Source: RGIG7213 sp045545665 (GTDB lineage Bacteria > Bacillota > Clostridia > Oscillospirales > CAG-272). Taken from it: 44,510 nt of DNA. The position numbers and the translations under genes were made by a program. The DNA lies in the NCBI GenBank assembly GCA_045545665.1, contig JAZQBL010000051.1:1-44510 (forward strand), read 5' to 3'. Numbering within the stretch: the first letter of the stretch is position 1; each line of letters starts with the position of its first letter. A model generated the notes under the pieces. That model was given only the letters and a program-made list of their open reading frames with translations. It made no database searches and was not told where the DNA came from. Shown piece after piece: positions 1-6,238 of this stretch.

Positions 1-596
1 CGCCACAGATTATCAAAACTGCGTATATGTGTTTTTTCGTGCAATATAATAAATTCAATATCTCTGTCCTTATAAGAGACAGGCAAAATGATTTTAGGTT
101 TTACGATACCATACACAGCAGGAGATACAATTTTCTCTGATAGATAGATGTTATCTTTTAGATGAGTTGAATCCTTAATTTCATAAATTGTCGTAAAATA
201 TGTAACCGCCAACATCAGAAGAATCGCCAGCGAAACAATAATCCATACAACCGAAGCTACACGAAAAACATCTTCGAGTATATTGACTTTATATGTTATC
301 GGGAAATAAGTATCCGCCGCCATAACACTATTCGTCATTGAAAAAGCAATATCATCAGTAGGTTGATACACAACGATGGTTTTTGTAGTTAGTTTGGATA
401 ATAATGCCATCAAACCATACGGACTGTTGAGCCCAAAAGGAAACGCCATTCTAAGAAAAGGAACAATCCAGAGAAACGTCGTTAGCCTTCTCGGAATCTT
501 TTTAATTCGTCTGACAAGCATAATGAGCACGCCGGTTATGGTAGCAGTTATGCTCATATTGAATATCCAATAAAATACTTCTTGCAACATAAGCAT
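1..596 (-). CDS. BlaR1/MecR1-type M56 sensor-protease, 3' part cut by window edge
   Basis: This frame is open from the ATG at 596 to the window edge (about 198 residues). It starts MLMLQEVFYWIFNMSI, has hydrophobic N-terminal segments (roughly residues 5-27 and 35-50) and another near residues 113-135, and reaches HEKTH near residue 188, which is the HExxH zinc motif of M56 peptidases. BlaR1/MecR1 proteins are membrane metalloproteases that inactivate the partner BlaI/MecI repressor when an extracellular domain senses beta-lactam. Its start overlaps the blaI-like stop by one base (TGATG), so the two are an operon with blaI first. The sensor domain lies beyond the window, so the inducer is unknown; many clostridial M56 proteins lack a penicillin-binding sensor. 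Confident on family, not on ligand. Confidence 0.85.
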   Translation of the reverse strand, partial: MLMLQEVFYWIFNMSITATITGVLIMLVRRIKKIPRRLTTFLWIVPFLRMAFPFGLNSPYGLMALLSKLTTKTIVVYQPTDDIAFSMTNSVMAADTYFPITYKVNILEDVFRVASVVWIIVSLAILLMLAVTYFTTIYEIKDSTHLKDNIYLSEKIVSPAVYGIVKPKIILPVSYKDRDIEFIILHEKTHIRSFDNLW

Positions 597-952
597 CACC
601 TATTATCAATGAGTTTGCGCAACTCATTGATTTCTTCTTCGGATAACGGCTCATCTTCAAGCAATGCCGAAAACAATGCTTTGCGAGATCCGCCAAACAC
701 CTTTTTTATAAGAGAAGCGGCTTCCACCTTTTGCATTTCATTTTGCGACACAAGCGGAGTACAAATAAATCCGGGGTCTTCACGGCGAATAAATCCTTTT
801 GCTTCAAGTTTTTTAATCACTGTATAAGTGGTGTTTTTATTCCATCCAATTGTATCGGCAGCGATTAAGCTAATATCCTTTGCTGTAATAGGGCTTTTTT
901 CCCATATAATTTCCATCACTTTGGCTTCACTGTCAAAAAGCTTTTCTTTCAT
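596..952 (-). CDS. BlaI/MecI/CopY-family transcriptional repressor
   Basis: 118 residues, the usual length for the family. The N-terminal winged helix (about 1-75) shows the familiar pattern DSEAKVMEIIWEKSPITAKD, then WNKNTTYTVIKKLEAKGFI, where the TTYTVIKKLEAKG stretch is the recognition-helix region. The C-terminal part (80-118) is the helical dimerisation segment containing the region cleaved in BlaI/MecI. It is first in the operon with the M56 sensor and is preceded by GGAGGG. Two palindromes just upstream overlap the promoter and fit autoregulation. No beta-lactamase or efflux gene is visible next to it, so its target set is unknown. Confidence 0.9.
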   Translation of the reverse strand: MKEKLFDSEAKVMEIIWEKSPITAKDISLIAADTIGWNKNTTYTVIKKLEAKGFIRREDPGFICTPLVSQNEMQKVEAASLIKKVFGGSRKALFSALLEDEPLSEEEINELRKLIDNR

Positions 953-966
953 AATAAACCCTCCAA

Positions 967-1000
967 AGACTATTTCTATAGTCTATACTATCACAATAGT
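967..1000. promoter_or_regulatory. Double BlaI-type operator
   Basis: Two inverted repeats lie side by side: AGACTAT-TTCT-ATAGTCT (967-984) and ACTAT-CACA-ATAGT (987-1000). Both carry the ACTAT/ATAGT half-site resembling the TACA/TGTA-flanked ACTAT core of bla/mec operators, and their centres are about 18 bp apart. Their position over the -10 box and start site fits repression by the adjacent BlaI-like protein (inference). Confidence 0.7.
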
Positions 1001-1013
1001 CTGGCTTTGTCAA
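985..1013 (-). promoter_or_regulatory. Promoter of the blaI-like/M56 operon
   Basis: Read on the minus strand, TTGACA (1008-1013) is followed by 17 bases and TAGTAT (985-990), a good sigma-A type promoter about 33 bases upstream of the start codon. The two dyads at 967-984 and 987-1000 cover the -10 region and the start of transcription. Confidence 0.8.
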
Positions 1014-1047
1014 GTGACGCGCTTTTTCTTTATTGGAAAACAATTTA

Positions 1048-1074
1048 AGCGAGGTGAAATTCACCTCGCTTTTG
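1048..1074 (+). terminator. Hairpin with short T-run
   Basis: A perfect stem AGCGAGGTGA / TCACCTCGCT with a minimal loop is followed by TTTT on the plus strand. No plus-strand gene is visible upstream, so it may insulate the blaI operon from the left or be a leftover from a lost gene. Confidence 0.5.
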
Positions 1075-1137
1075 CTATGTATCGGTCAAAATGTGCTGTT
1101 TTTCGTTAAAAATTTTTCTTCAAAAATTGCCTGAAAT

Positions 1138-1290
1138 CCCAGTATTTATAAGGCTTTATCACATTTTTGTGTTATTATAACACGAGCCTCTATTCTTCTC
1201 ACAATTCCAGTTGCTTTCATTTATTTTACTCCTTTTCTCTACTCTAAAAATGTGCCAAAAACCCAGTATTTATGCGGATTTTCGGTTTTT
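1138..1290 (-). repeat. Degenerate repeat locus A, two direct copies flanking the abrB-like start
   Basis: On the minus strand the motif ATAAATACTGGG followed by TTT and GGCA occurs twice, around 1130-1150 and 1250-1275, once on each side of the abrB-like start. Related copies occur around 4864-4950. The rest of this gap (1086-1440) has no gene that I recognise. Confidence 0.5.
1146..1220 (-). pseudogene. abrB/spoVT-like 5' fragment (24 codons), repeat locus A
   Basis: From ATG at 1220, preceded by AAAAGGAGTAAAATAA, the frame reads MKATGIVRRIEARVIITQK and stops at 1146. MKATGIVRRI is the hallmark opening of AbrB/MazE/SpoVT transition regulators (normally continuing DDLGRVVIP), so only the first 11 codons look genuine; the rest runs into a repeat (ATAAATACTGGG). 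A near copy lies at 4928-5008. Either a truncated gene copied with a mobile end or a tiny remnant; translation is doubtful. Confidence 0.5.
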
Positions 1291-1440
1291 TGTTTTGTTC
1301 AAATCAACCCTCGTTCCATCCAGAAGTACAACACTACCAAGGTCCTTATCCGGGACGAGTTGTTGTTTTTGTTCTTTGTTAGTATCACACTTTTTGTAGA
1401 AATTATGAGTAGAATTTCCAATTGTTTTTTTTAATTTCAA
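1270..1440 (-). pseudogene. Unrecognised 3' gene remnant ending in repeat locus A
   Basis: A minus-strand frame with no convincing start runs about 56 codons, including LVPDKDLGSVVLLDGTRVDL, and ends KNRKSA-stop exactly inside the repeat (stop at 1270-1272). Its protein-like texture suggests a 3' end of a real gene brought in with the repeat. I do not recognise the family. Locus B likewise ends a frame with SRKPRKH-stop in the same part of the repeat. Confidence 0.25.
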
Positions 1441-1452
1441 ATTGAGATGTGA

Positions 1453-1485
1453 AAAGGGCGATAACGGATTCTGTCATCGCCCTTT
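1453..1485 (-). terminator. Terminator of the surface-protein gene
   Basis: On the minus strand AAAGGGCGAT and ATCGCCCTTT pair around a 13-base loop and are followed by TTTTC. It lies 16 bases beyond the stop of the surface protein. Confidence 0.75.
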
Positions 1486-1500
1486 AGGGCTAATCTCTAT

Positions 1501-3861
1501 TTATCTTTTGCTTGCCATTCTTCTCTTTCTGTCAACTACGGTCAGTTTGATAACAGCACCGCCGCTGATGAAGAAAAGAGCGATCCAAAGGAAGATATTG
1601 CTGTTGTCACCGGTCTGTGGAGATTTGATGGGTTTATCTGCATCGGTGGGTGTGTTAAGCTCATTGAGAGCCGCCTTCGCATCGTCGAGTGCTTTCTTTG
1701 CATCTTCGTCCACAAGGGATTTCTCGTAGTCAGTAAGAGCGTTATAGGCATCGTCCGCCGCTTTGATGGCGGGCTCGTCGTCCTTCTTGATGGTGTCCGG
1801 AAGTTTGCCAATCTGTTCCTCGACTTTCTCTACATTGCCGATAACCTTAAGAGCATCGTCGATATCGTCAATGGCATCTTGGATGTCCTTCTTATCGTCA
1901 TCGGTGTAGGAATCATCCTCCAGCATTTCTTCAAGCTTTGCCTTGGCATCTTCAAGGTCGGACTTATCCTCCGGCTTCACCTCATCGGGCTTTATAACAG
2001 AAACTTCTGTGTAAATGGTGTTGATAACGGTATTCTCAGTAATATTCTTGCCGTCGCTGTCCCACTTACCAACAAAGCCTTCCTTTACAGGAATAGCGGG
2101 GAGTGTAGCATCTTTTCCGTGCTCTACGGCTTCTGTTGAAACGACCTGACCGTCAATCTTATAGGTTACAGTGTGTATTAATGTAATATATTCGGCAAGG
2201 ATTTTTTGAATAAACTGCTCGTTGAATTCCGAATAAAATCCAACAGGAGTTTTATCGTCTTGCGCTTTAATACCACCGGCCTTTATTTTAAGTACAGCAA
2301 AAATATTTTCATCTGTAGAGGCAAGCACTTCGTTACCAATCTGTAACGCTTTTTTTGTAAATTCTGCCACTTTATTCTCCGAAACGGCCTTCACGACCGC
2401 CCTGAGATTTTTAATTTCTTCTGTATCAACACTACCCGATTCAGGAACATAAGAATCAATAGCTTCTTCTGTGTCAACGCCATACTCGGCGGCAAGTGCT
2501 ATGATTTCTTTTACATATTTATTCTGATAGGCTAAGCGGGTTTCGTGATCCATATAATAAACACCCGCTTCATATACTACGGCTGCCATGGATACTATTG
2601 CATCTCGAAGCTCATCATGGTTATCAGAGGAAACAATCGTTTCAATAATTTCATCCGGAAGCATATAAGCTTTTGCGGGGTTCAAATCGTATGGCTCATA
2701 GTAGATTGCGTTTTCGTGAGAACCTGCGTTATTGTCAAGCTTTCCTCCGATAATAGAACCTTTCACTTCCAACTGACCGGGTTCATTTTCTTCAACGTGT
2801 GTTGTGCCGCCTTCATCCACCGGGTATGCGAAAAAATTCAAAGGCACGTATGCACCGCATCCTGCAAAACTTCCACTTGCATTAGAATCTCCGCCAATGG
2901 CATCTCCTCCGACAGTCACGTCTGCGGTGCTATCCATATAGACGCCGTCTCCGGCATATCCAACAAGGGTATATTCATTGCCATCGGCGTCTGTGTCCTT
3001 ATCGGGAATCACCTCGGGATTTGCAATCAGATTACCGCCGACGGTATCACCTGTTACACTAACCTTAGCATAATCTATTGCATCAATTCCCGAGCCCGCC
3101 ATTCCGTACGTTCCATAGCCGTTACCGCCATGGGTATTGCCGTACACATAAACTATCGCATTTTTATCTGCTTCCACACCGTCGCCGCCATCTGAATAGC
3201 CTTGCGGATCATTTATATTGCCGAAGGAAAGATTACCGTCAGCGTCAGGCTCCTTGCCACTGCCGCCGTAGACGTCTCCGTACACAATGGCTTTTGTATT
3301 ATCGGATGCATCTACACCGTCTGCCCCGTTGCCGCCATGGGAATCTCCATACACGGTAACTTCCGCATAATCATCTATATCCAGAGCGTCACTTTCATCC
3401 GATTTAACATCTCCGTTTACGGTAACCTTTGTTTTATCGTTCGCATCAATTCCGTCATGCTGTTTACCGTGAATGTTGCCGCTAACCGTTATCGTAACCT
3501 CATCTTCGGTAGTCAAAGCAGCCACATTTTCACCTTCAAGGTCTGCGTCGATTACAACATTTCCTGAACCGCCGATAATTATGTCTGTCAGTATATAGCC
3601 GTTTCCCTCAACTTTATAGGACTGTCCTGAAGCGGTCGTTAATTTGTCGCCGTTTTCATTAACAATATTTCCCGTTATTATAATACGGACTTGTGCGGCG
3701 GTATCTTCGAATGCCTGTTGTAATTCGGTAAAGCTATTCACGTCTTCATATGTTGCGGCCTCACTGTGTTCTGCCATTGCTGTAATTGGAATCAAACCTA
3801 TTGTTATAATAATGCTGAGCACTATCGCAGTTATCTTTTTTGAAATATTGAAATTTTTCAT
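1501..3861 (-). CDS. Sortase-anchored (SPQTG) repeat surface protein
   Basis: 786 residues. Residues 1-31 form a signal peptide (basic start, hydrophobic core, cleavage after about AMA). Residues about 100-330 hold irregular repeats of the form VTVxGDxxGG...DGVDAxDxTK, as in beta-solenoid surface proteins. An InlB-type beta-grasp segment (VTYKIDGQVV...GFVGKWDSDG) lies near 560-620, followed by acidic helical segments (about 625-735), one containing NALTDYEKSLV as in Gram-positive three-helix wall modules. The end has SPQTG (747-751), a membrane segment and a basic tail (DRKRRMASKR), a clostridial sortase signal. It is therefore exported and attached to the wall. Its ATG overlaps the TetR stop (ATGA), so it is translated from the regulator's message. 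Binding partner unknown; no sortase in the window. Confidence 0.85.
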   Translation of the reverse strand: MKNFNISKKITAIVLSIIITIGLIPITAMAEHSEAATYEDVNSFTELQQAFEDTAAQVRIIITGNIVNENGDKLTTASGQSYKVEGNGYILTDIIIGGSGNVVIDADLEGENVAALTTEDEVTITVSGNIHGKQHDGIDANDKTKVTVNGDVKSDESDALDIDDYAEVTVYGDSHGGNGADGVDASDNTKAIVYGDVYGGSGKEPDADGNLSFGNINDPQGYSDGGDGVEADKNAIVYVYGNTHGGNGYGTYGMAGSGIDAIDYAKVSVTGDTVGGNLIANPEVIPDKDTDADGNEYTLVGYAGDGVYMDSTADVTVGGDAIGGDSNASGSFAGCGAYVPLNFFAYPVDEGGTTHVEENEPGQLEVKGSIIGGKLDNNAGSHENAIYYEPYDLNPAKAYMLPDEIIETIVSSDNHDELRDAIVSMAAVVYEAGVYYMDHETRLAYQNKYVKEIIALAAEYGVDTEEAIDSYVPESGSVDTEEIKNLRAVVKAVSENKVAEFTKKALQIGNEVLASTDENIFAVLKIKAGGIKAQDDKTPVGFYSEFNEQFIQKILAEYITLIHTVTYKIDGQVVSTEAVEHGKDATLPAIPVKEGFVGKWDSDGKNITENTVINTIYTEVSVIKPDEVKPEDKSDLEDAKAKLEEMLEDDSYTDDDKKDIQDAIDDIDDALKVIGNVEKVEEQIGKLPDTIKKDDEPAIKAADDAYNALTDYEKSLVDEDAKKALDDAKAALNELNTPTDADKPIKSPQTGDNSNIFLWIALFFISGGAVIKLTVVDRKRRMASKR

Positions 3862-4604
3862 ATTGAATCCTCCAAAGTTTGTGTTTTTGGTTTTCTTTTA
3901 TGTTCTCGTTCGCAGATAGCCTTTTCTATCTCGTCCAAGGCTTCATTGTTTGTTCTGTTTACAAAGTGGATAAAGGCTTCGACTACCCGCTTGCTGATGC
4001 CTCGGTAATCCAAATCCATCACCCTGTCAATTTCTCGTTTTCGTGTTTCTTCATCCACTTGGTAGATATACAGCACCTGGTCAAGCGCAGCGGAGATTTT
4101 GTTTTTTAGTGGAACATCGGCATTGCTTGCGGCGAGAGTACTGTATTGCAGTCCCATTACCATCAGCTCGGCTTGCTCGAAATCCCTGTCTGTCCAGCCT
4201 TCACATTCTTTTGCGAAGATTGTTTTGGCACGTTCGACATGATTGCATCTCAGGTAGTTTCGGCACATCTCGCTTTCAAACACGGCGGAGAAGAAATCCC
4301 TCGCCACCTCGCTTTGCTCACAGCCCGTGGCAACCGTCATCATCTCCATACAAATAGAGCCGATAGAACCGAAGCCCTTTTCCGTGCTGTCCTCAAACAT
4401 TCGCCATTGAAACTCGCAGAGCATTTCCACAATGGTGCACAGCAGATGCTCCTTTGACGGAAAGTAGTGGGTGATGTTACCTGTACTCATATTCATTTTT
4501 TTTGCTATCATTTGGGGAGAAGTGTTGGAATAACCTACGCTAAAAATAAACTCTGTAGCTGTTTTGATAATCTCAAACTTTCTCGTTGTCTGTGGTCTGG
4601 ACAT
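3858..4604 (-). CDS. TetR-family transcriptional regulator
   Basis: 248 residues from the ATG at 4604, chosen because AAAAAGGAGGCGGAAA precedes it and because the promoter and operator lie upstream; the longer frame back to 4763 would run through the promoter. Residues about 5-50 are the TetR helix-turn-helix (ATEFIFSVGYSNTSPQMIAKK...GNITHYFPSKEHLL). The C-terminal ligand domain contains a CEGW segment and ends in a basic acid-rich tail. Its stop overlaps the start of the surface-protein gene by four bases, so the pair is co-transcribed and coupled. It probably represses its own operon through palindromes at 4655-4668 and 4715-4728. Ligand unknown. Confidence 0.88.
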   Translation of the reverse strand: MSRPQTTRKFEIIKTATEFIFSVGYSNTSPQMIAKKMNMSTGNITHYFPSKEHLLCTIVEMLCEFQWRMFEDSTEKGFGSIGSICMEMMTVATGCEQSEVARDFFSAVFESEMCRNYLRCNHVERAKTIFAKECEGWTDRDFEQAELMVMGLQYSTLAASNADVPLKNKISAALDQVLYIYQVDEETRKREIDRVMDLDYRGISKRVVEAFIHFVNRTNNEALDEIEKAICEREHKRKPKTQTLEDSI

Positions 4605-4654
4605 TTTCCGCCTCCTTTTTACAAGGCAAAAGCCATGTTTCACTCTAGCGTTTG

Positions 4655-4668
4655 TTGCACTAGTGCAA
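4655..4668. promoter_or_regulatory. TetR-type operator, proximal palindrome
   Basis: TTGCACTAGTGCAA is a perfect 14-bp palindrome abutting the -10 box, where a bound dimer would block initiation. The related TTGCAT..ATGCAA dyad at 4715-4728 shares the TTGCA/TGCAA arms. That the adjacent TetR protein binds them is inferred. Confidence 0.7.
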
Positions 4669-4696
4669 TTATAACAGATAAAATCAAATAATGCAA
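4668..4696 (-). promoter_or_regulatory. Promoter of the TetR/surface-protein operon
   Basis: On the minus strand TTGCAT (4691-4696), 17 bases, then a perfect TATAAT (4668-4673). It lies about 65 bases upstream of the TetR start chosen here, with the 14-bp palindrome immediately downstream of the -10 box. Confidence 0.82.
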
Positions 4697-4714
4697 TACT
4701 TTTTTTTAAAATAA

Positions 4715-4728
4715 TTGCATTTATGCAA
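4715..4728. promoter_or_regulatory. TetR-type operator, distal palindrome
   Basis: TTGCATTTATGCAA has perfect 6-bp arms around TT. It lies upstream of the -35 box, about 60 bp (six helical turns) from the proximal palindrome, which would allow two dimers on the same DNA face. Confidence 0.55.
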
Positions 4729-4740
4729 TAAAATTTACGC

Positions 4741-4777
4741 AAAAAAGCCGAACGGGCTTTCAAAGACCCATCCGGCT
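4741..4777 (-). terminator. Minus-strand terminator with no obvious gene upstream
   Basis: On the minus strand AAAGCCGGATGGG and CCCGTTCGGCTTT pair with small mismatches and are followed by a run of six T. The only minus-strand candidate upstream before the esterase is the abrB-like fragment at 4928-5008, so this may be left from a deleted gene. Confidence 0.65.
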
Positions 4778-4863
4778 TTGTGACAGTTTGAATATTTAGT
4801 ATTAGCTGCTCAGAGTATGTATTTCTGACGCATATTAGAATATGTTCTGCTCCTTTCTAAAAT

Positions 4864-5008
4864 CGCCGAGAACCCGATTTTGACCGGATTTTATGCAAAT
4901 TGAGTTGGACAAAAATCAGCGAAAACCCTAGTGTTTACGCGGTTTTCTCGACTTTTGTCCTATTATACCATATTCCTCTATTCTTCTCACAATACCTGTG
5001 GCTTTCAT
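4864..5008 (-). repeat. Degenerate repeat locus B (related to locus A)
   Basis: On the minus strand AAAACCGCGTAAACACTAGG then GTTTTCGCTGATTTTTG (about 4910-4955) matches the two copies in locus A, and a weaker copy with AAAATCC...TCGGGTTCTCGGCGATTTT lies at about 4864-4900. It again joins an abrB-like start. The rest of the 4605-5170 gap holds the TetR promoter, a terminator and the promoter of the next small gene; I see nothing else. Confidence 0.45.
4928..5008 (-). pseudogene. abrB/spoVT-like 5' fragment (26 codons), repeat locus B
   Basis: From ATG at 5008, with GGAGAAATGTATAT before it, the frame reads MKATGIVRRIEEYGIIGQKS and ends SRKPRKH-stop. The first 11 residues are identical to locus A (MKATGIVRRIE), and the DNA is nearly so. 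The DNA-binding AbrB core is absent, so it cannot act as a normal AbrB protein. It may mark the edge of a lost mobile element. Confidence 0.5.
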
Positions 5009-5080
5009 ATATACATTTCTCCTTTAATTACAAATTCTGCTGCTATTATCTGTATTGTGAGGAGATTTATACTGCAACGG

Positions 5081-5109
5081 TTTACTTTTAAAATGAAATA
5101 TGCTACAAT
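5081..5109 (+). promoter_or_regulatory. Promoter of the small membrane ORF
   Basis: TTTACT (5081-5086), 17 bases, TACAAT (5104-5109), upstream of a strong AGAGGAGG ribosome site and the ATG at 5171. Confidence 0.65.
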
Positions 5110-5170
5110 AGATCTGAGTTGATAGAATTACAAAATTCTTGATCGTACGTATCAAAGAGGAGGTTGACAT

Positions 5171-5413
5171 ATGGACGGTGTATTTATTCGAAAAAAATTC
5201 AGCTTACAGCTTTTTCTGTTGTTTTTTTGCGGTTTATTTTTTATTGGAATGTATATTTTTTTAAACGTAGCCGATCCCGTTGCAACGAATGGAATTTTGT
5301 CGTTTTTGGTATTCGGTATTCTTATATTATTATCCGCAATTGCGTCGTGGCTGTTTAATTTCGGTGCATATTTTCGTATTGATAAAGATTCGATCAAGGC
5401 ACTTAAACTTTAA
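5171..5413 (+). CDS. Small two-helix membrane protein, possibly 3'-truncated
   Basis: 80 residues preceded by AGAGGAGGTTGACAT. Two hydrophobic segments (about residues 12-33 and 42-66) are followed by AYFRIDKDSIKALKL and a stop. The layout (two membrane helices, then a strand of the form RIDKDSIKA) resembles the opening of small bacterial PH-like membrane proteins, which would continue for another 60 or more residues; the stop here suggests truncation. Its 3' end faces the esterase, two bases from its stop. Function not assigned. Confidence 0.55.
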   Translation: MDGVFIRKKFSLQLFLLFFCGLFFIGMYIFLNVADPVATNGILSFLVFGILILLSAIASWLFNFGAYFRIDKDSIKALKL

Positions 5414-5415
5414 AA

Positions 5416-6066
5416 TCAATTATTTGTTTTTTTATGGCTGAGCAGCCAGTTTGCAAGTTCATCTCCGCTATAGGCTATATCCCATGCGTTATGACCCACA
5501 CCGTAGCATATTTTCAACCTCGCATCCCCGCCGCGTTTATTGATTGAATTGAGCATAGAAATACTCTCACTTATTGGAACAATATCATCACAATCGCCGT
5601 GATACATATATATAGGGGTATCTTTCAAAACGCCTCCATACCAATAAATGCCACTGCCGCAAACCGGGGCTATTGCCGCAAACCGATTAGGAGCAGCCAT
5701 TGCCAGCATCCATGTACCTGTTCCTCCCATACTCAAGCCCGTAAGATAGACCCTCTGTTTGTCTATTGGTAATGTATCACAGATATAGTCCAAAAAAGCG
5801 ATCAAGGATTCGGTGTAGCAACCCCAGTATTTATCATTCGGACACTGTGGCGCAACAAAAACAAAAGGATAATCTTTTCCTTCTTCCCTTACATATTTCA
5901 TAAAACCGTGTCTTGAAGCGACGTCTAAATCATCGCCTCTTTCTCCTGCTCCGTGAAGAAAGAAAACCAAAGGGTACGTTTTCTTCTCATCATAGTCCTT
6001 AGGTAAATATGTAACATATGAGAAATTATAAAACACTTCGGAATTCCACTTGTGTTTAGTGTACAT
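5416..6066 (-). CDS. Alpha/beta-hydrolase, esterase (prolyl-oligopeptidase/dienelactone-hydrolase-like)
   Basis: 216 residues from the ATG at 6066. The longer frame to 6105 is excluded because its first codon falls inside the -10 box; GGAGGG sits correctly before 6066. Core motifs: oxyanion loop PLVFFLHGAGERG, nucleophile elbow GLSMGG (serine), HGDCDDIVP (aspartate) and GVGHNAW (histidine), giving a full catalytic triad. There is no signal peptide, so it is cytoplasmic. It resembles small esterases and phospholipase/carboxylesterase-like enzymes acting on acylated sugars or xenobiotics; the substrate cannot be told. It is monocistronic with its own promoter. Confidence 0.85.
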   Translation of the reverse strand: MYTKHKWNSEVFYNFSYVTYLPKDYDEKKTYPLVFFLHGAGERGDDLDVASRHGFMKYVREEGKDYPFVFVAPQCPNDKYWGCYTESLIAFLDYICDTLPIDKQRVYLTGLSMGGTGTWMLAMAAPNRFAAIAPVCGSGIYWYGGVLKDTPIYMYHGDCDDIVPISESISMLNSINKRGGDARLKICYGVGHNAWDIAYSGDELANWLLSHKKTNN

Positions 6067-6103
6067 TATCAAACCCTCCATAACGAATTTACTTGTTTGT
6101 TTC

Positions 6104-6132
6104 ATTATACAGATTTGATTTTATGCTGTCAA
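6104..6132 (-). promoter_or_regulatory. Consensus promoter of the esterase gene
   Basis: TTGACA (6127-6132), 17 bases, TATAAT (6104-6109) on the minus strand: a perfect match to both hexamers. It also settles the start codon of the esterase, since a start at 6105 would precede transcription initiation. Confidence 0.9.
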
Positions 6133-6195
6133 GTTTCAAAATAGCGTATTTAAGTAAATCGAACAAACGGAAGTAAAAAGCGAGGTAAATGCAAG

Positions 6196-6223
6196 GATCC
6201 CTTCGGTAAAAACCGAAGGGATC
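6196..6223. terminator. Strong hairpin downstream of mfd
   Basis: GATCCCTTCGGT and ACCGAAGGGATC form a perfect 12-bp stem with a 4-base loop, 16 bases beyond the mfd stop. No long T-run follows on either strand, so it may act as a weak terminator or a 3' stabilising stem. Confidence 0.6.
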
Positions 6224-6238
6224 GAGCGTTTATGCGTT

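Noticed and set aside
1..952. Beta-lactam resistance locus
   Set aside because: Only the regulator pair is visible; no beta-lactamase or altered PBP gene, and BlaRI-like pairs in Clostridia often control other genes.
2545..3195. 216-residue plus-strand open frame
   Set aside because: It is antisense to the repeat region of the surface protein, has no ribosome site and its His/Cys/Ile-rich composition mirrors the acidic repeats.
4605..4763. N-terminal extension of the TetR protein
   Set aside because: The region holds the promoter and operators, and the extension is not TetR-like.
6067..6105. Upstream start of the esterase
   Set aside because: The codon lies within the -10 box of a perfect promoter, so it is not transcribed.
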